Origin: Clostridia bacterium
Lineage (GTDB): Bacteria; Bacillota; Clostridia; Oscillospirales; Acutalibacteraceae
Length of the DNA: 20,225 nucleotides
Direction: 5' to 3'
Assembly: GCA_017519685.1 (NCBI GenBank)
Contig: JAFWRV010000331.1
Coordinates: forward strand, 1 to 20,225
The translations under genes and the position numbers were made by a program. Shown here one piece after another: positions 1-9,364 of the stretch. Below the pieces are notes generated by a model, which searched no databases, was not told the DNA's origin, and saw nothing but the letters and a program-made list of their open reading frames with translations. Numbering within the stretch: position 1 is the stretch's first letter; each line of letters starts with the position of its first letter.

Positions 1-1908
1 GAGGCGGTCCGCAATCTCGGCGATCTTACCGCTAAAATGGTGAGACCCGCAGAAAACGGCGCGGATATTAAAAAACTGAGCAAAAAGCAGCAGGAAGTGC
101 TTGACATTCTGAACGACGCGGGTTCCGCTTCCGTTAAGGAACTCTGCTATTTCACGGGCTATACACCCGCCGTCGTTAACGCGCTTGTCAAAAACGGAGC
201 CGCTGAATTTTTCAACTGCGAGGTTGACTATTTCGCCAATGTTCCAGACGATAAAGGCGAGAGAACGACGATTAACCTTTCCCGGGAGCAGGAGCAGGCA
301 AAGCGGAAAATCCTTGCGCTCAAAGATTCCGGCAAACGCTCAACCGTGCTTCTTTACGGAGTTACGGGCAGCGGCAAGACCTCGGTCTATATGAGCGTTA
401 CGGATAAGGTTATAGACGAGGGCAAATCGGTTCTTCTGCTTGTCCCCGAAATCGGTCTGACTCCGCAGGCGCTTGAAATATTCTGCCGCAGATACGGAAG
501 AAGCGTTGCCGTATTTCATTCCGCCCTTTCACTCAGGGAAAGAAGCGAGCAGTGGAAACGGGTCAGAAAAGGCGAATGCAGTCTGATTATCGGCACGCGG
601 AGCGCGGTTTTCGCGCCGGTTTCAAATCTCGGACTCATCATCATTGACGAGGAGCAGGAGCATACTTATAAATCGGAACAGACTCCGAGATACAGCGCCG
701 CCGAGGCAGCGAAATTCAGAGCGGCTTATCACGGATGCCCGCTGATTCTTTCATCGGCAACGCCGAGAATCGAAAGCTACGCCAACGCGCTTGAAGGCAG
801 ATATGAACTCTGCCGGCTTACCTCGAGATACGGAGGCGCTCAGCTTCCCGACGTGGTGACCGTGGATATGAGAACTGCCGAAAAAATGCCGTCGTGCAGT
901 GAAATCAGCCGTCAGTTATATGAGGCGGTAAAGGCGAATACCGAAAACGGAAAGCAGTCCATTCTGCTCATCAACCGCAGGGGCTATAACACATTCGCGG
1001 TCTGCGATGCCTGCTCGAAGGTTGTCACCTGCCCTCATTGCAGCATCTCAATGACCTATCACACGGCAAACAACCGTCTGCTTTGCCACTATTGCGGTTT
1101 CTCAATGCCTTTCACGGGCGAATGTCCGGAGTGCCATGAGCAGTCACTGCGGTACGCCGGCTTCGGTACCCAGAAAATACAGGACGAAATCGCCGCCCTT
1201 TTCCCACAAGCGAGAATACTCCGTATGGACGCCGACACAACCGCGGCGAAAGATTCCCACGGCAGGCTTTTCGGAGCGTTTGAAAGACGGGAGTATGACA
1301 TACTGATAGGTACGCAGATGGTCGCGAAAGGTCTGGACTTTCCCGATGTCACCCTTGTCGGGGTAATTTCGGTTGACCAGCAGTTTTACAATGACGATTT
1401 CCGCTCGCTCGAAAAAACATTTTCGCTTCTGACACAGGTTGTCGGCAGAAGCGGCAGAGGTCAGAGCAAAGGAATCGCGATAATACAGACTCTTACCCCC
1501 GAAAATGAAATCATACAGACTGCCGCGGATCAGGATTACGAAAAGTTTTTTGCAACCGAAATCCGCATCCGCAAGGCGATGGTCTATCCTCCCTACTGCG
1601 ATTTGTGCGTGCTCGGAATTTCGGGTGAGGACAGTATGAAGGTTCACGTCGCGTCATTGAATATAATCGACGGCATAAGACGGCTGACGGACGGAGAATT
1701 CAAGGGAGAAAAAATAATAGTTCTCGGTCCCGTGCCCGCAAGGGTTTCCAGGATCGCGGGCAGATACAGATACAGAATAATAATCAAATGCAGAAATTCA
1801 GACCGCTTCAGGTCAATGATATCGGAAATACTTAAAGAAACGGGAACGGACGCGAAATATAAAAACGTTTCGGTCTATGCCGATATGAATCCCGATTCGA
1901 TACTTTGA
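1..1908 (+). CDS. priA: Primosomal protein N' (PriA helicase), 5' partial
   Basis: PriA is the 3'-5' DNA helicase that reloads the replisome at stalled forks. The frame is open from base 1, so the N-terminal DNA-binding part (roughly 100 or more residues) lies outside the window; the first in-window ATG at 37 is internal. Numbering from base 1, the Walker A motif GVTGSGKT is at about residues 120-127, and the Walker B stretch is IIDEEQEHTYK near nt 637-670. DEEQ rather than DEEH is, from memory, common in clostridial PriA. A zinc-binding insert follows (nt about 1000-1140) with four CxxC pairs (CDAC, CPHC, CHYC, CPEC), which is diagnostic of PriA. Helicase motifs such as GTQMVAKGLDFPDV and QVVGRSGRG come next. 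It is the first visible gene of the plus-strand run, 9 bases before def. Identity is very secure. Confidence 0.97.
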   Translation, partial: EAVRNLGDLTAKMVRPAENGADIKKLSKKQQEVLDILNDAGSASVKELCYFTGYTPAVVNALVKNGAAEFFNCEVDYFANVPDDKGERTTINLSREQEQAKRKILALKDSGKRSTVLLYGVTGSGKTSVYMSVTDKVIDEGKSVLLLVPEIGLTPQALEIFCRRYGRSVAVFHSALSLRERSEQWKRVRKGECSLIIGTRSAVFAPVSNLGLIIIDEEQEHTYKSEQTPRYSAAEAAKFRAAYHGCPLILSSATPRIESYANALEGRYELCRLTSRYGGAQLPDVVTVDMRTAEKMPSCSEISRQLYEAVKANTENGKQSILLINRRGYNTFAVCDACSKVVTCPHCSISMTYHTANNRLLCHYCGFSMPFTGECPECHEQSLRYAGFGTQKIQDEIAALFPQARILRMDADTTAAKDSHGRLFGAFERREYDILIGTQMVAKGLDFPDVTLVGVISVDQQFYNDDFRSLEKTFSLLTQVVGRSGRGQSKGIAIIQTLTPENEIIQTAADQDYEKFFATEIRIRKAMVYPPYCDLCVLGISGEDSMKVHVASLNIIDGIRRLTDGEFKGEKIIVLGPVPARVSRIAGRYRYRIIIKCRNSDRFRSMISEILKETGTDAKYKNVSVYADMNPDSIL

Positions 1909-1917
1909 GGTAGCAAT

Positions 1918-2385
1918 ATGGCAATCAGAAACATAGTTAAAATAGGCGATGACATTCTTAAGAAGAAATCAAGGCCCGTCGAAAAATTCGACGAACGTCT
2001 CTGGCAGCTTCTCGACGATATGAAAGAAACAATGTATCTCGCGGAGGGTGTGGGACTTGCCGCCGTGCAGGTCGGCGTTCTCAAAAGGGCCATTGTAATA
2101 GATTGTTCTCAGGATAAGAGCGGCTATATGGAGCTTATCAATCCCGAGATAATTGAGACAGAAGGCGAGCAGAGAGAGGTCGAGGGCTGTCTTTCGCTTC
2201 CCGGAGAGTCGGGAGTTACTCTGCGCCCGGCGGAGGTCAAGGTCAAGGCGCAGGACAGAAACGGCAACTGGTGCGTTTATAAAGGCACCGACCTTAGGGC
2301 GCGCTGCTTCTGTCACGAGATAGACCATCTTGACGGAATTATTTTCACTGAAAGAGTAATTAAGGAGCCGGTGACGGAGCAATGA
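1918..2385 (+). CDS. def: Peptide deformylase
   Basis: This enzyme removes the formyl group from the N-terminal Met of new proteins in the cytoplasm. All three deformylase motifs are intact: G44VGLAAVQ51 (motif 1), EGCLS at residues 89-93 (motif 2) and HEIDH at 133-137 (motif 3). Metal ligands are therefore Cys91, His133 and His137, with catalytic Glu134. Its 155 residues fit the short Gram-positive/type I-like range. GAGGT lies just upstream of the ATG, overlapping the end of priA. The stop overlaps the fmt start in an ATGA arrangement, which suggests translational coupling of the two enzymes that add and remove the formyl group. Confidence 0.98.
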   Translation: MAIRNIVKIGDDILKKKSRPVEKFDERLWQLLDDMKETMYLAEGVGLAAVQVGVLKRAIVIDCSQDKSGYMELINPEIIETEGEQREVEGCLSLPGESGVTLRPAEVKVKAQDRNGNWCVYKGTDLRARCFCHEIDHLDGIIFTERVIKEPVTEQ

Positions 2386-3305
2386 AAATCGTTTTTATGG
2401 GCACACCCGATTTCGCTGTCCCATGTCTTCAGCGTCTGATTGACGACGGGCACAGGGTAACAGGCGTATTTACCCAGCCGGACAAGCCCAAGGGGCGTCA
2501 CGGAATACTTACCCCGCCGCCCGTAAAGGAACTTGCGTTAAAATATGACATTCCCGTTTATCAGCCGGTAAAGATGAAAGACGGAACGGCGCTTGATATG
2601 CTTAAAGCGGCAGACCCGGAGCTCGTGATAGTTACGGCATACGGTAAAATCCTTCCGCCGGAAATACTGCATTTTCCGAAATACGGCTGTATCAATATTC
2701 ACGCGTCACTTCTTCCCGAGCTCAGGGGAGCGGCGCCCATTCAGTGGGCAATACTGAACGGTCTTGAAAAGACGGGCGTCACCTCCATGCAGATGGACGA
2801 GGGGCTCGATACCGGAGATATGCTTTTGACAGCCGAAACGAAAATAACGGATAATATGAACGCCGAAGAGCTTCACGATATTCTATCGGAGCTCGGCGCG
2901 GAAGTTATGAGCCGGACAATTGACGCGCTGCAGCGCGGTGAGCTTCATCCCATTAAGCAGGACCACAGCGCTTACACATACGCTCCGATGCTTTCAAAGG
3001 AACTTTCCCCGATAGACTGGAGCAAGCCCGCGAAAGAGGTGCACAATAAGATAAGAGGTCTTTATTCGTGGCCCTGCGCGACCGCGGCGCTTGACGGAAA
3101 GACCGTTAAAATCCACAAAAGCATCCTTTCGGAAAAAACAGGCGGTTATCCCGGGGAGATTGTTGAAAGAAACAATAAACTCACAGTCTGCTGCGGCGAC
3201 GGCAGATGTATTGAAATATTAAATCTTCAGGCGGAAAACAAGAAAGCCATGCCGGTCGGCGATTATCTCAGGGGCAATCCCGTAACGGCGGAAAAATTCG
3301 GATAA
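2382..3305 (+). CDS. fmt: Methionyl-tRNA formyltransferase
   Basis: Fmt transfers a formyl group from 10-formyl-tetrahydrofolate to initiator Met-tRNA, the counterpart of the upstream deformylase. The N-terminus MKIVFMGTPDFAVP is the Rossmann-type formyltransferase opening. The catalytic trio equivalent to Asn/His/Asp of the E. coli enzyme is visible as N105, H107 (in IHASLLPELRGAAPIQWAI) and D143 (in DEGLDTGD). The C-terminal OB-like domain follows from about residue 205. At 307 residues it is full length. Its start codon overlaps the def stop by four bases, and its ribosome site (GGAG at about 2376) lies inside def. Confidence 0.98.
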   Translation: MKIVFMGTPDFAVPCLQRLIDDGHRVTGVFTQPDKPKGRHGILTPPPVKELALKYDIPVYQPVKMKDGTALDMLKAADPELVIVTAYGKILPPEILHFPKYGCINIHASLLPELRGAAPIQWAILNGLEKTGVTSMQMDEGLDTGDMLLTAETKITDNMNAEELHDILSELGAEVMSRTIDALQRGELHPIKQDHSAYTYAPMLSKELSPIDWSKPAKEVHNKIRGLYSWPCATAALDGKTVKIHKSILSEKTGGYPGEIVERNNKLTVCCGDGRCIEILNLQAENKKAMPVGDYLRGNPVTAEKFG

Positions 3306-3310
3306 GGAGG
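3304..3310 (+). promoter_or_regulatory. Ribosome binding site supporting a GTG start
   Basis: AAGGAGG sits 8 bases before a GTG codon and directly after the fmt stop. It makes 3319 the natural start of the zinc peptidase even though the codon is not ATG. Confidence 0.8.
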
Positions 3311-3318
3311 CGGATAAG

Positions 3319-4008
3319 GTGTATTTCGATATTTATTATTTCCTGCTTGTTGTCCCCGCGCTTATTATAGCGGCGATAGCGCAGTATAAAGTCAAGTCAA
3401 CATACAGAAAGTTCAGTCAGGTTCCGAATTCAAGAGGAATAACAGGCGCCTATGCCGCTCAGGCAATACTGAATTTCTACGGCATAAGGGATGTCGGCAT
3501 TCAGATGATAGGCGGCACGCTTTCGGATAATTTCAATCCCAAGACAAAAATGATTTCGCTTTCGGAGGGCGTTTATAACGGAACGTCAATCGCGGCGGTC
3601 GGTATCGCCTGTCACGAGGCGGGTCACGCCGCTCAGCACGCCGAGGATTACAAGCCAATCAGAATCAGAAACTCGATTATTCCGGTCTGCAATATCGGCT
3701 CCACCATCGGTCTTCCGATTGCCATACTCGGCCTTTTCATTTATGTTGAATTGCTGATTTACATAGGCCTTATCCTTTACGGCGCGGTATTCATTTTTCA
3801 GCTTGTCACATTACCGGTTGAGTTTGACGCAAGCCACCGCGCGCTCAAGGTGATTGACGAAACAGACCTTCTTCTTGACGACGAAATCGGAGGGGCGCGC
3901 AAGGTGCTCGGCTCCGCGGCCATGACTTATGTCGCCGCAATGCTCGTCGCGCTTATGAACCTGCTGAGAATAGCAATCAGTTTTCTCGGCAGAACCCGCA
4001 GAAATTAA
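3319..4008 (+). CDS. yugP: Membrane zinc metallopeptidase, YugP family
   Basis: This is a predicted integral-membrane zinc protease of the YugP/Zn_peptidase_2 family (PF04298); its substrate is not established. Residues about 5-21 form an N-terminal membrane segment. H99EAGH103 lies within ACHEAGHAAQH and is the HExxH zinc site. Two hydrophobic stretches follow at about 125-165, then the family's typical LPVEFDASHRAL segment, then a final hydrophobic stretch near the C-terminus (AAMLVALMNLLRIAI). The 229-residue length is normal for the family. It starts with GTG, 13 bases after fmt and 11 before rsmB. It is often found in this operon in Bacillota, possibly linking membrane proteolysis with translation; that link is inference. 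Confidence 0.93.
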   Translation: MYFDIYYFLLVVPALIIAAIAQYKVKSTYRKFSQVPNSRGITGAYAAQAILNFYGIRDVGIQMIGGTLSDNFNPKTKMISLSEGVYNGTSIAAVGIACHEAGHAAQHAEDYKPIRIRNSIIPVCNIGSTIGLPIAILGLFIYVELLIYIGLILYGAVFIFQLVTLPVEFDASHRALKVIDETDLLLDDEIGGARKVLGSAAMTYVAAMLVALMNLLRIAISFLGRTRRN

Positions 4009-4019
4009 AGGAGTAATCA

Positions 4020-5342
4020 ATGAAGAGTCCCCGACAGACAGCATTCGAGGCGCTGCTCAGGATAAGCAAGGACGGCTCTTACAGCAATCTTGCGCTTGAC
4101 AGTGTCCTTAAAGAAAACAAAGACCTTGACGACAGGGACAAGGCGTTTGTCAGCAATCTGGTTTACGGTACGCTTGACCGCCTTATCCTAATTGACTACA
4201 ATCTCAGTCTTTATCTCAATCAGCCGTCAAAGAAACTGAAGCCGGAGCTTCACACCGTGCTCGCTCTCGGCGCCTATCAGATTCTGTTTATGGATAAGGT
4301 GCCCAATCACGCGGCAGTCAGCGAAAGCGTTGAACTCGCGAAGGTGAATAAATCTTCTTTTGCCGCTTCTCTTGTCAACGCCGTGCTCAGGAGAGTCGCG
4401 GATAACGGACTTAAATATCCCGAAACAGAGGACGGGACAGCCGAGTTCCTTTCAATCCGTTATTCCTGCCCTCAATGGATAGTTGAATCCTGGATTGAGG
4501 ATTACGGATTTGAAAACGCGAAATGTCTTGCTGAAAGAGCGCTTGACGCCGCTCCCGTTACGGTAAGGACAAATACGCTGAAAATCACTCCCGACGAGCT
4601 TATGTGGAAGTTTGCCGAGGAAGGTGTGATATCCGAAATATCGTCAATTATTCCCGAAGCGCTTCTGCTTAAAGACACCGGCGCGATTGAGGAACTTGAA
4701 GCATATAAAGACGGACTGTTTCACGCGCAGGATCTTTCGTCGCAGTATTGCTGCAGGGCTCTTGACCCTCAGCCCGGCGAAACAATATTTGATATGTGCG
4801 CCGCTCCCGGAGGAAAGACCTTTACACTCGCGGAAATGATGAGAGGCGAAGGCAGGGTGATGTCATTTGACATTTACCAGTCAAGAGTTGATTTAATCAG
4901 AAACGGCGCCTTACGCCTCGGCCTTAAAAACGTTTATTCCTATTTTTCGGACGCTCTCGAGTACAATCCCAATTACGGCACTGCCGACAGAATTCTCTGC
5001 GACGTTCCGTGCTCGGGACTCGGAATTATCAGGCGCAAGCCGGATATAAGATTCAAAAACAAGAGAGAGAGCGAAAAGCTCCCCGATATTCAGTATAAAA
5101 TTCTTTCGAATGCGGTGAAATATCTGAAACCCGGCGGAAGAGTCGTCTATTCCACCTGTACTCTCAACAAGGCGGAAAACGATTTTGTTTGCGACAGATT
5201 TCTGTCGGAACATCCCGAATTCAGAATCGCGGAATATCTGACGGATGTCGCGAGATATTCCGATGAAGACAAATATCTGACATTAATGCCGCATATTCAC
5301 GGTACAGACGGATTTTTCATTGCGGCTTTTGAAAAACAGTAA
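4020..5342 (+). CDS. rsmB: 16S rRNA (cytosine-967 C5)-methyltransferase
   Basis: RsmB (Sun/Fmu) uses S-adenosylmethionine to methylate C967 of 16S rRNA. Residues 1 to about 140 form the NusB-like RNA-binding domain (MKSPRQTAFEALLRI start; NHAAVSESVELAK). The Rossmann methyltransferase follows, with the SAM-binding stretch MCAAPGGKTFTLAEMM, motif IV DVPCSGLG containing Cys331, and motif VI STCT containing Cys380. Having both cysteines marks the RNA m5C class; the motif VI cysteine is the expected nucleophile. At 440 residues it is full length. GGAG precedes the ATG, and it runs into rlmN with an 11-base gap. Confidence 0.97.
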   Translation: MKSPRQTAFEALLRISKDGSYSNLALDSVLKENKDLDDRDKAFVSNLVYGTLDRLILIDYNLSLYLNQPSKKLKPELHTVLALGAYQILFMDKVPNHAAVSESVELAKVNKSSFAASLVNAVLRRVADNGLKYPETEDGTAEFLSIRYSCPQWIVESWIEDYGFENAKCLAERALDAAPVTVRTNTLKITPDELMWKFAEEGVISEISSIIPEALLLKDTGAIEELEAYKDGLFHAQDLSSQYCCRALDPQPGETIFDMCAAPGGKTFTLAEMMRGEGRVMSFDIYQSRVDLIRNGALRLGLKNVYSYFSDALEYNPNYGTADRILCDVPCSGLGIIRRKPDIRFKNKRESEKLPDIQYKILSNAVKYLKPGGRVVYSTCTLNKAENDFVCDRFLSEHPEFRIAEYLTDVARYSDEDKYLTLMPHIHGTDGFFIAAFEKQ

Positions 5343-5353
5343 TACGGAGTAAT

Positions 5354-6388
5354 ATGGATATTCTTTCTGCGACCTTTGACGAGCTGTCATCGGTATTCAA
5401 GGAAAATTCAATACAGGGTTTCCGCGCTTCGCAGGTGTATGAGTGGCTGCATAAGCATCAGGTCCTGAACTATGATGAAATGACAAATCTGCCCAAAGCC
5501 CTGAGGGAAGAACTCAAAGAGAAACTGCCGATTGTCTGCTGCTCCCCCGCGGGTAAACAGACCGCGTCGGACGGCACGGTTAAAATGCTGTATTCTCTTC
5601 ACGACGGCGATTACATCGAGTGCGTAATTATGAAATACAAGTACGGAAACACAATTTGCGTTTCATCCCAGGTCGGATGCAAAATGGGATGCGCGTTCTG
5701 CGCCTCGACTCTCGGCGGATTCAAAAGGTGCCTGAGCGCGGGTGAAATGCTTTCACAGATTTATCTCGCGCAGAAGGAAACGGGAGAAAGAATATCGCAC
5801 GTCGTTCTTATGGGAATGGGAGAGCCGCTTGATAATTTCGATAATGTTATGAGATTTATCGAGCTTCTGACCGACGAAAAGGGACAGAATCTTTCAATGC
5901 GCAACATCTCGCTTTCAACCTGCGGAATTGTTCCGGGAATAGAGAAACTTCTCGGAAAGCGTCTCCAGCTTACTTTATCTGTTTCCCTGCACGCTCCGAA
6001 TGATGAGATACGCAGCGGAATAATGCCTGTTAATAACCGGTATCATATCGGCGAACTGCTTGATATGTGCCGTAAATATACAAAAATTACCTCACGCAGA
6101 ATCTCATTCGAATACGCGATGCTCTCGGGTGTCAATGATTCGGATGAATGCGCTGACGAACTCGCAAGGCGTCTGAAAGGAATGCTCTGCCACGTTAATC
6201 TGATACCTGTCAATAAGGTGGAAGAGAGCCCGTTCACGCCGAGCAGTCCCGAGCGCGTGAAAAAATTTGCCGCGATTCTTGAAAAAAGCGGTATCACCGT
6301 TACGGTGAGAAGGAAGCTCGGTTCGGACATTGACGCTTCGTGCGGACAGCTTCGCCGCAAAAAAAACGCGGAAAGGGGGACTGCCTGA
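5354..6388 (+). CDS. rlmN: Dual-specificity 23S rRNA/tRNA adenine-C2 methyltransferase
   Basis: RlmN is a radical SAM enzyme that methylates C2 of A2503 in 23S rRNA and A37 in some tRNAs. The cluster motif is C109xxxC113xxC116 (CKMGCAFC), followed by the GMGEPLDN motif. The two further essential cysteines are present: C102, seven residues before the cluster as in E. coli Cys118, and C330 in the C-terminal DASCGQLRRK, matching E. coli Cys355. This pair separates RlmN from ordinary radical SAM proteins. The residue equivalent to the Cfr/RlmN distinction cannot be judged by eye, but the housekeeping context favours RlmN. At 344 residues it is full length, and its TGA overlaps the next ATG by one base. 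Confidence 0.97.
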   Translation: MDILSATFDELSSVFKENSIQGFRASQVYEWLHKHQVLNYDEMTNLPKALREELKEKLPIVCCSPAGKQTASDGTVKMLYSLHDGDYIECVIMKYKYGNTICVSSQVGCKMGCAFCASTLGGFKRCLSAGEMLSQIYLAQKETGERISHVVLMGMGEPLDNFDNVMRFIELLTDEKGQNLSMRNISLSTCGIVPGIEKLLGKRLQLTLSVSLHAPNDEIRSGIMPVNNRYHIGELLDMCRKYTKITSRRISFEYAMLSGVNDSDECADELARRLKGMLCHVNLIPVNKVEESPFTPSSPERVKKFAAILEKSGITVTVRRKLGSDIDASCGQLRRKKNAERGTA

Positions 6389-7122
6389 TGATTTTAGCAG
6401 CCAAATCAGACATCGGAACCACAAGAGAAAGCAATCAGGATTCATATTCCTTCGGAGAACTCACCCCGGGCGCCTGTTATGCCATCGTATGCGACGGTAT
6501 GGGAGGCGCGGCGGAAGGCGCGGTTGCCTCAGGGGAATGCGCAAGGATAGTGCGCGAAAGAATCCTTGCGGGTTATTATGACGGAATGAGTGATATTTCC
6601 GTCAAATCCCTGCTGCTGACCGCGGTTGAATACGCGAATAAATATATATATTCTCTCTCGATATCCGATGAGAAATATGAGGGAATGGGAACAACCGTCG
6701 TGGCGGCAATAGTCACATCGGAGTTTGTCTATATTGCCCACGCGGGTGACAGCCGGGCGTATCTGATAAATCCCGACAGGAACGAGATAGTCCAGCTCAC
6801 GCGCGACCATTCGGTTGTTCAGAAAATGGTTGAGGACGGAACGATAACGGCGGAGGAGGCCACCTCCCATCCCAAGAAGCATCTCATAACGAGGGCGGTC
6901 GGCGTTGACAGCTCCGTCAGAACGGATTTCTGCCAGGAGGACGTCGCGCCCGGGGATATAATTCTTTTGTGCACGGACGGCCTGACAAATTACACCGGAG
7001 TGCGCGATATAGTGCTGACGGCGGCGGATACACCGCTTGAGGAATATGTCGGAAAACTTGTTGATAAAGCGATAGAAAACGGCGGCGGAGACAATGTGAC
7101 CGTTGTTTCTGTCAAAGTATAA
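6388..7122 (+). CDS. prpC: PP2C-family Ser/Thr protein phosphatase
   Basis: This metal-dependent PPM phosphatase reverses phosphorylation by the neighbouring PASTA kinase. The frame is open from 6340, but I place the start at 6388: this ATG overlaps the rlmN stop (TGATG), has a GGGGG-type ribosome site at 6376-6380, and gives the family-typical N-terminus MILAAKSDIGTTRESNQD. PPM motifs in order are RESNQD, D36GMGG, a GMGTT turn, HAGDSR, CTDGLTNY and GGGDNVTVV; these acidic residues bind the two metal ions. The 244-residue length is standard for PrpC/Stp. It lies 17 bases before prkC, so phosphatase and kinase are co-expressed as in B. subtilis. Confidence 0.97.
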   Translation: MILAAKSDIGTTRESNQDSYSFGELTPGACYAIVCDGMGGAAEGAVASGECARIVRERILAGYYDGMSDISVKSLLLTAVEYANKYIYSLSISDEKYEGMGTTVVAAIVTSEFVYIAHAGDSRAYLINPDRNEIVQLTRDHSVVQKMVEDGTITAEEATSHPKKHLITRAVGVDSSVRTDFCQEDVAPGDIILLCTDGLTNYTGVRDIVLTAADTPLEEYVGKLVDKAIENGGGDNVTVVSVKV

Positions 7123-7139
7123 TACGGAGGGTAAGAAGA

Positions 7140-9359
7140 ATGGAGAATTATACCGGCAAAAGACTTGACGGCCGATATGAAATTCAGGAAGTCATCGGCG
7201 TAGGCGGAATGGCAGTGGTCTATAAAGCGTATGACAATATAGATGACAGAATAGTCGCCGTTAAAATTTTAAAAGATGAGTTTCTCGCCAATGAGGAATT
7301 CCGCCGCAGATTCAAGAATGAGTCAAAGGCGATATCTCTCCTCTCCCATCCCAATATTGTGAAGGTTTATAACGTCAATTACGGCGACCGCCTGCAATAT
7401 ATCGTGATGGAGTATGTCGAGGGAATCACGCTCAAGGAGTATATTGAACAGCAGGGGCATCTCGGTATCAAGGAAACAATCCATTTCACCACCCAGATTC
7501 TCCGCGCGCTTCAGCACGCCCACGATAAGGGAATTATTCACCGCGATATTAAGCCGCAGAATATTCTTCTGCTTTCAAACGGCAATATCAAGGTGACGGA
7601 TTTCGGCATTGCCCGCTTCAGTTACAGCGACACGAAAACAATGACCGACTCCGCCATCGGCTCGGTGCATTATATCAGCCCCGAGCAGGCAAAGGGCGAC
7701 TCAATTGACGAGAGAACAGACGTTTACTCGGTCGGCGTTGTTATGTATGAGATGCTGACCGGAAAGCTTCCGTTTGTTTCGGACAACAGCGTTTCGGTTG
7801 CTCTTATGCAGCTTCAGAGCGACGCGAGGAGCATACGCGAAATCAATCCCAATATTCCGATAGGTCTTGAGCAGATAGTCAAGAGATCGATGTCAAAGGA
7901 TACCAAGTCAAGGTATCAGACCGCTTCGGAAATGCTGCTTGATATCGAGGAATTCAAGAGAAACCCGAATATTCAGTTCCAGCACAATTATTTCATTGAT
8001 ACAGAGCCCACAAAGTTCGCTCAGAAAAGCAATGAGAGAGCGGCAGCTCCCGTAAGAATGCCGCCTGAGCAGCAGGTGCCGATTGTTCTTCCCGGCGACG
8101 GGGACGATGACGATGATGACGGCGCTCCCAGAGGCAGAGCGGGTTTCATTGTGGTCGGAATTCTTATCGGTCTTATTGTGGTCGGTCTCGGAGTGTTTGC
8201 CGCGCTGTATTTCTTTACCGACACATTTAATCCGCAGTATGAAACCGTTCCGAATTTCATCGGAATGAACTACGAGCAGGAAATCAAAGATAAGTTCCCC
8301 GCTCTGAGCATTGAGGTTATCCTTGAGGCAAACGACCTTTATGAGGACGGCATCGTCTTCAATCAGGATCCCGCAGCGGGCCGCAACTTTGTTTCGGCTA
8401 ACAAGGATGTCAAGATTTACGTTGTCGATAACGATAAGCCGATAACGGTTCCCGATGTTACGGGAATGAACTGGGAAAAGGCGAAAATCAAGCTTGAGGA
8501 CCTCGGATTCACTACCAATCTTTTGCCGATACCGAGCGCGGTTGTCGATTACGGTAATGTTATCAAGACCGCTCCCGCCGCCGATACGGAGGCAAGTCTT
8601 GACCAGATAATCACGATTTATTACGCCAGCGATGACGAGCTTATCGAGGTGCCTAATATCATAGGCGACCAGGTAACTTTCGCTACCGAAAAGCTTGAGT
8701 CTATGCAGCTTGCCATAGTAACCGATTATGAGCAGGTCAACAGCGACAAACCGAAGGGCACGATTATCTCCCAGAACCCCGAAGAGGGTGACAAGGTTAT
8801 GCCCGGCACGAGAGTTCAGATAGTGGTCAGTAACGGCGTTCCGAGCCAGATGACCGCAACCGTAACAATCAGACTTCCCAATGAAGGAAATGCCCAGAGT
8901 TTCAATGTTTATGTCAACAACGAGTCCAAGATAACCAATTCAATTCTTATGGACGGCACCGACTATTCGTTCACCATTGAGGGCAGCGACTCCAATGTGC
9001 CCGTCAAGGTCCTTATCAACGGTTCACTTTACTATTCCTGCAATGTCGATTTCACGAAGAACCCCGCGGTCATCAGCAATTCCGTTTACGCTCTGACAGG
9101 CAATTCATCACCTGTCGCTTCGCAGACGCTTCCGTCTGTTATAGGTCTGAGCGAAGAAGCGGCAAGAATGCAGCTTGCGTCTGCAGGTTTCAAAAATGTC
9201 AAAGTGACTTATGCCGAGACCCTTGATGTTGATAAGAACGGCAAGGTTACCGCTCAGAATCCCGCATCTCCGTCAGGCATAACTTCTCTTACCGGCGGCG
9301 ACAAGATTCCCGTTGACACGGAAATCACTCTGACCGTAGGCCAGTTTCCGGGAGTTTAA
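7140..9359 (+). CDS. prkC: PASTA-domain Ser/Thr protein kinase
   Basis: This transmembrane Hanks-type kinase responds to cell-wall muropeptides or lipid II. The cytoplasmic kinase domain (about 1-270) has the glycine loop GVGGMAVVYKA, Lys42 in VAVKIL, catalytic H134RDIKPQN, DFGIAR and SPEQAKG. A disordered linker with an aspartate run precedes one membrane helix at about 334-360. Outside are three consecutive PASTA repeats (about 367-430, 435-500, 502-566), then about 90 residues with no PASTA character that look beta-rich (567-655), then a fourth PASTA repeat to the end. GGAGGG at 7126-7131 precedes the ATG. In B. subtilis EF-G and CpgA (RsgA) are PrkC substrates, and rsgA follows directly here. 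The inserted module is the unusual part. Confidence 0.97.
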   Translation: MENYTGKRLDGRYEIQEVIGVGGMAVVYKAYDNIDDRIVAVKILKDEFLANEEFRRRFKNESKAISLLSHPNIVKVYNVNYGDRLQYIVMEYVEGITLKEYIEQQGHLGIKETIHFTTQILRALQHAHDKGIIHRDIKPQNILLLSNGNIKVTDFGIARFSYSDTKTMTDSAIGSVHYISPEQAKGDSIDERTDVYSVGVVMYEMLTGKLPFVSDNSVSVALMQLQSDARSIREINPNIPIGLEQIVKRSMSKDTKSRYQTASEMLLDIEEFKRNPNIQFQHNYFIDTEPTKFAQKSNERAAAPVRMPPEQQVPIVLPGDGDDDDDDGAPRGRAGFIVVGILIGLIVVGLGVFAALYFFTDTFNPQYETVPNFIGMNYEQEIKDKFPALSIEVILEANDLYEDGIVFNQDPAAGRNFVSANKDVKIYVVDNDKPITVPDVTGMNWEKAKIKLEDLGFTTNLLPIPSAVVDYGNVIKTAPAADTEASLDQIITIYYASDDELIEVPNIIGDQVTFATEKLESMQLAIVTDYEQVNSDKPKGTIISQNPEEGDKVMPGTRVQIVVSNGVPSQMTATVTIRLPNEGNAQSFNVYVNNESKITNSILMDGTDYSFTIEGSDSNVPVKVLINGSLYYSCNVDFTKNPAVISNSVYALTGNSSPVASQTLPSVIGLSEEAARMQLASAGFKNVKVTYAETLDVDKNGKVTAQNPASPSGITSLTGGDKIPVDTEITLTVGQFPGV

Positions 9360-9364
9360 ACCGG

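Noticed and set aside
637..670. DEEQ instead of DEEH in PriA
   Set aside because: All other helicase and zinc motifs are intact, and as far as I recall this variation is normal in clostridial PriA, so it is not a sign of decay.
6340..6387. N-terminal extension of PrpC
   Set aside because: It overlaps the end of rlmN in another frame, lacks a ribosome site, and the ATG at 6388 gives the standard PPM N-terminus.
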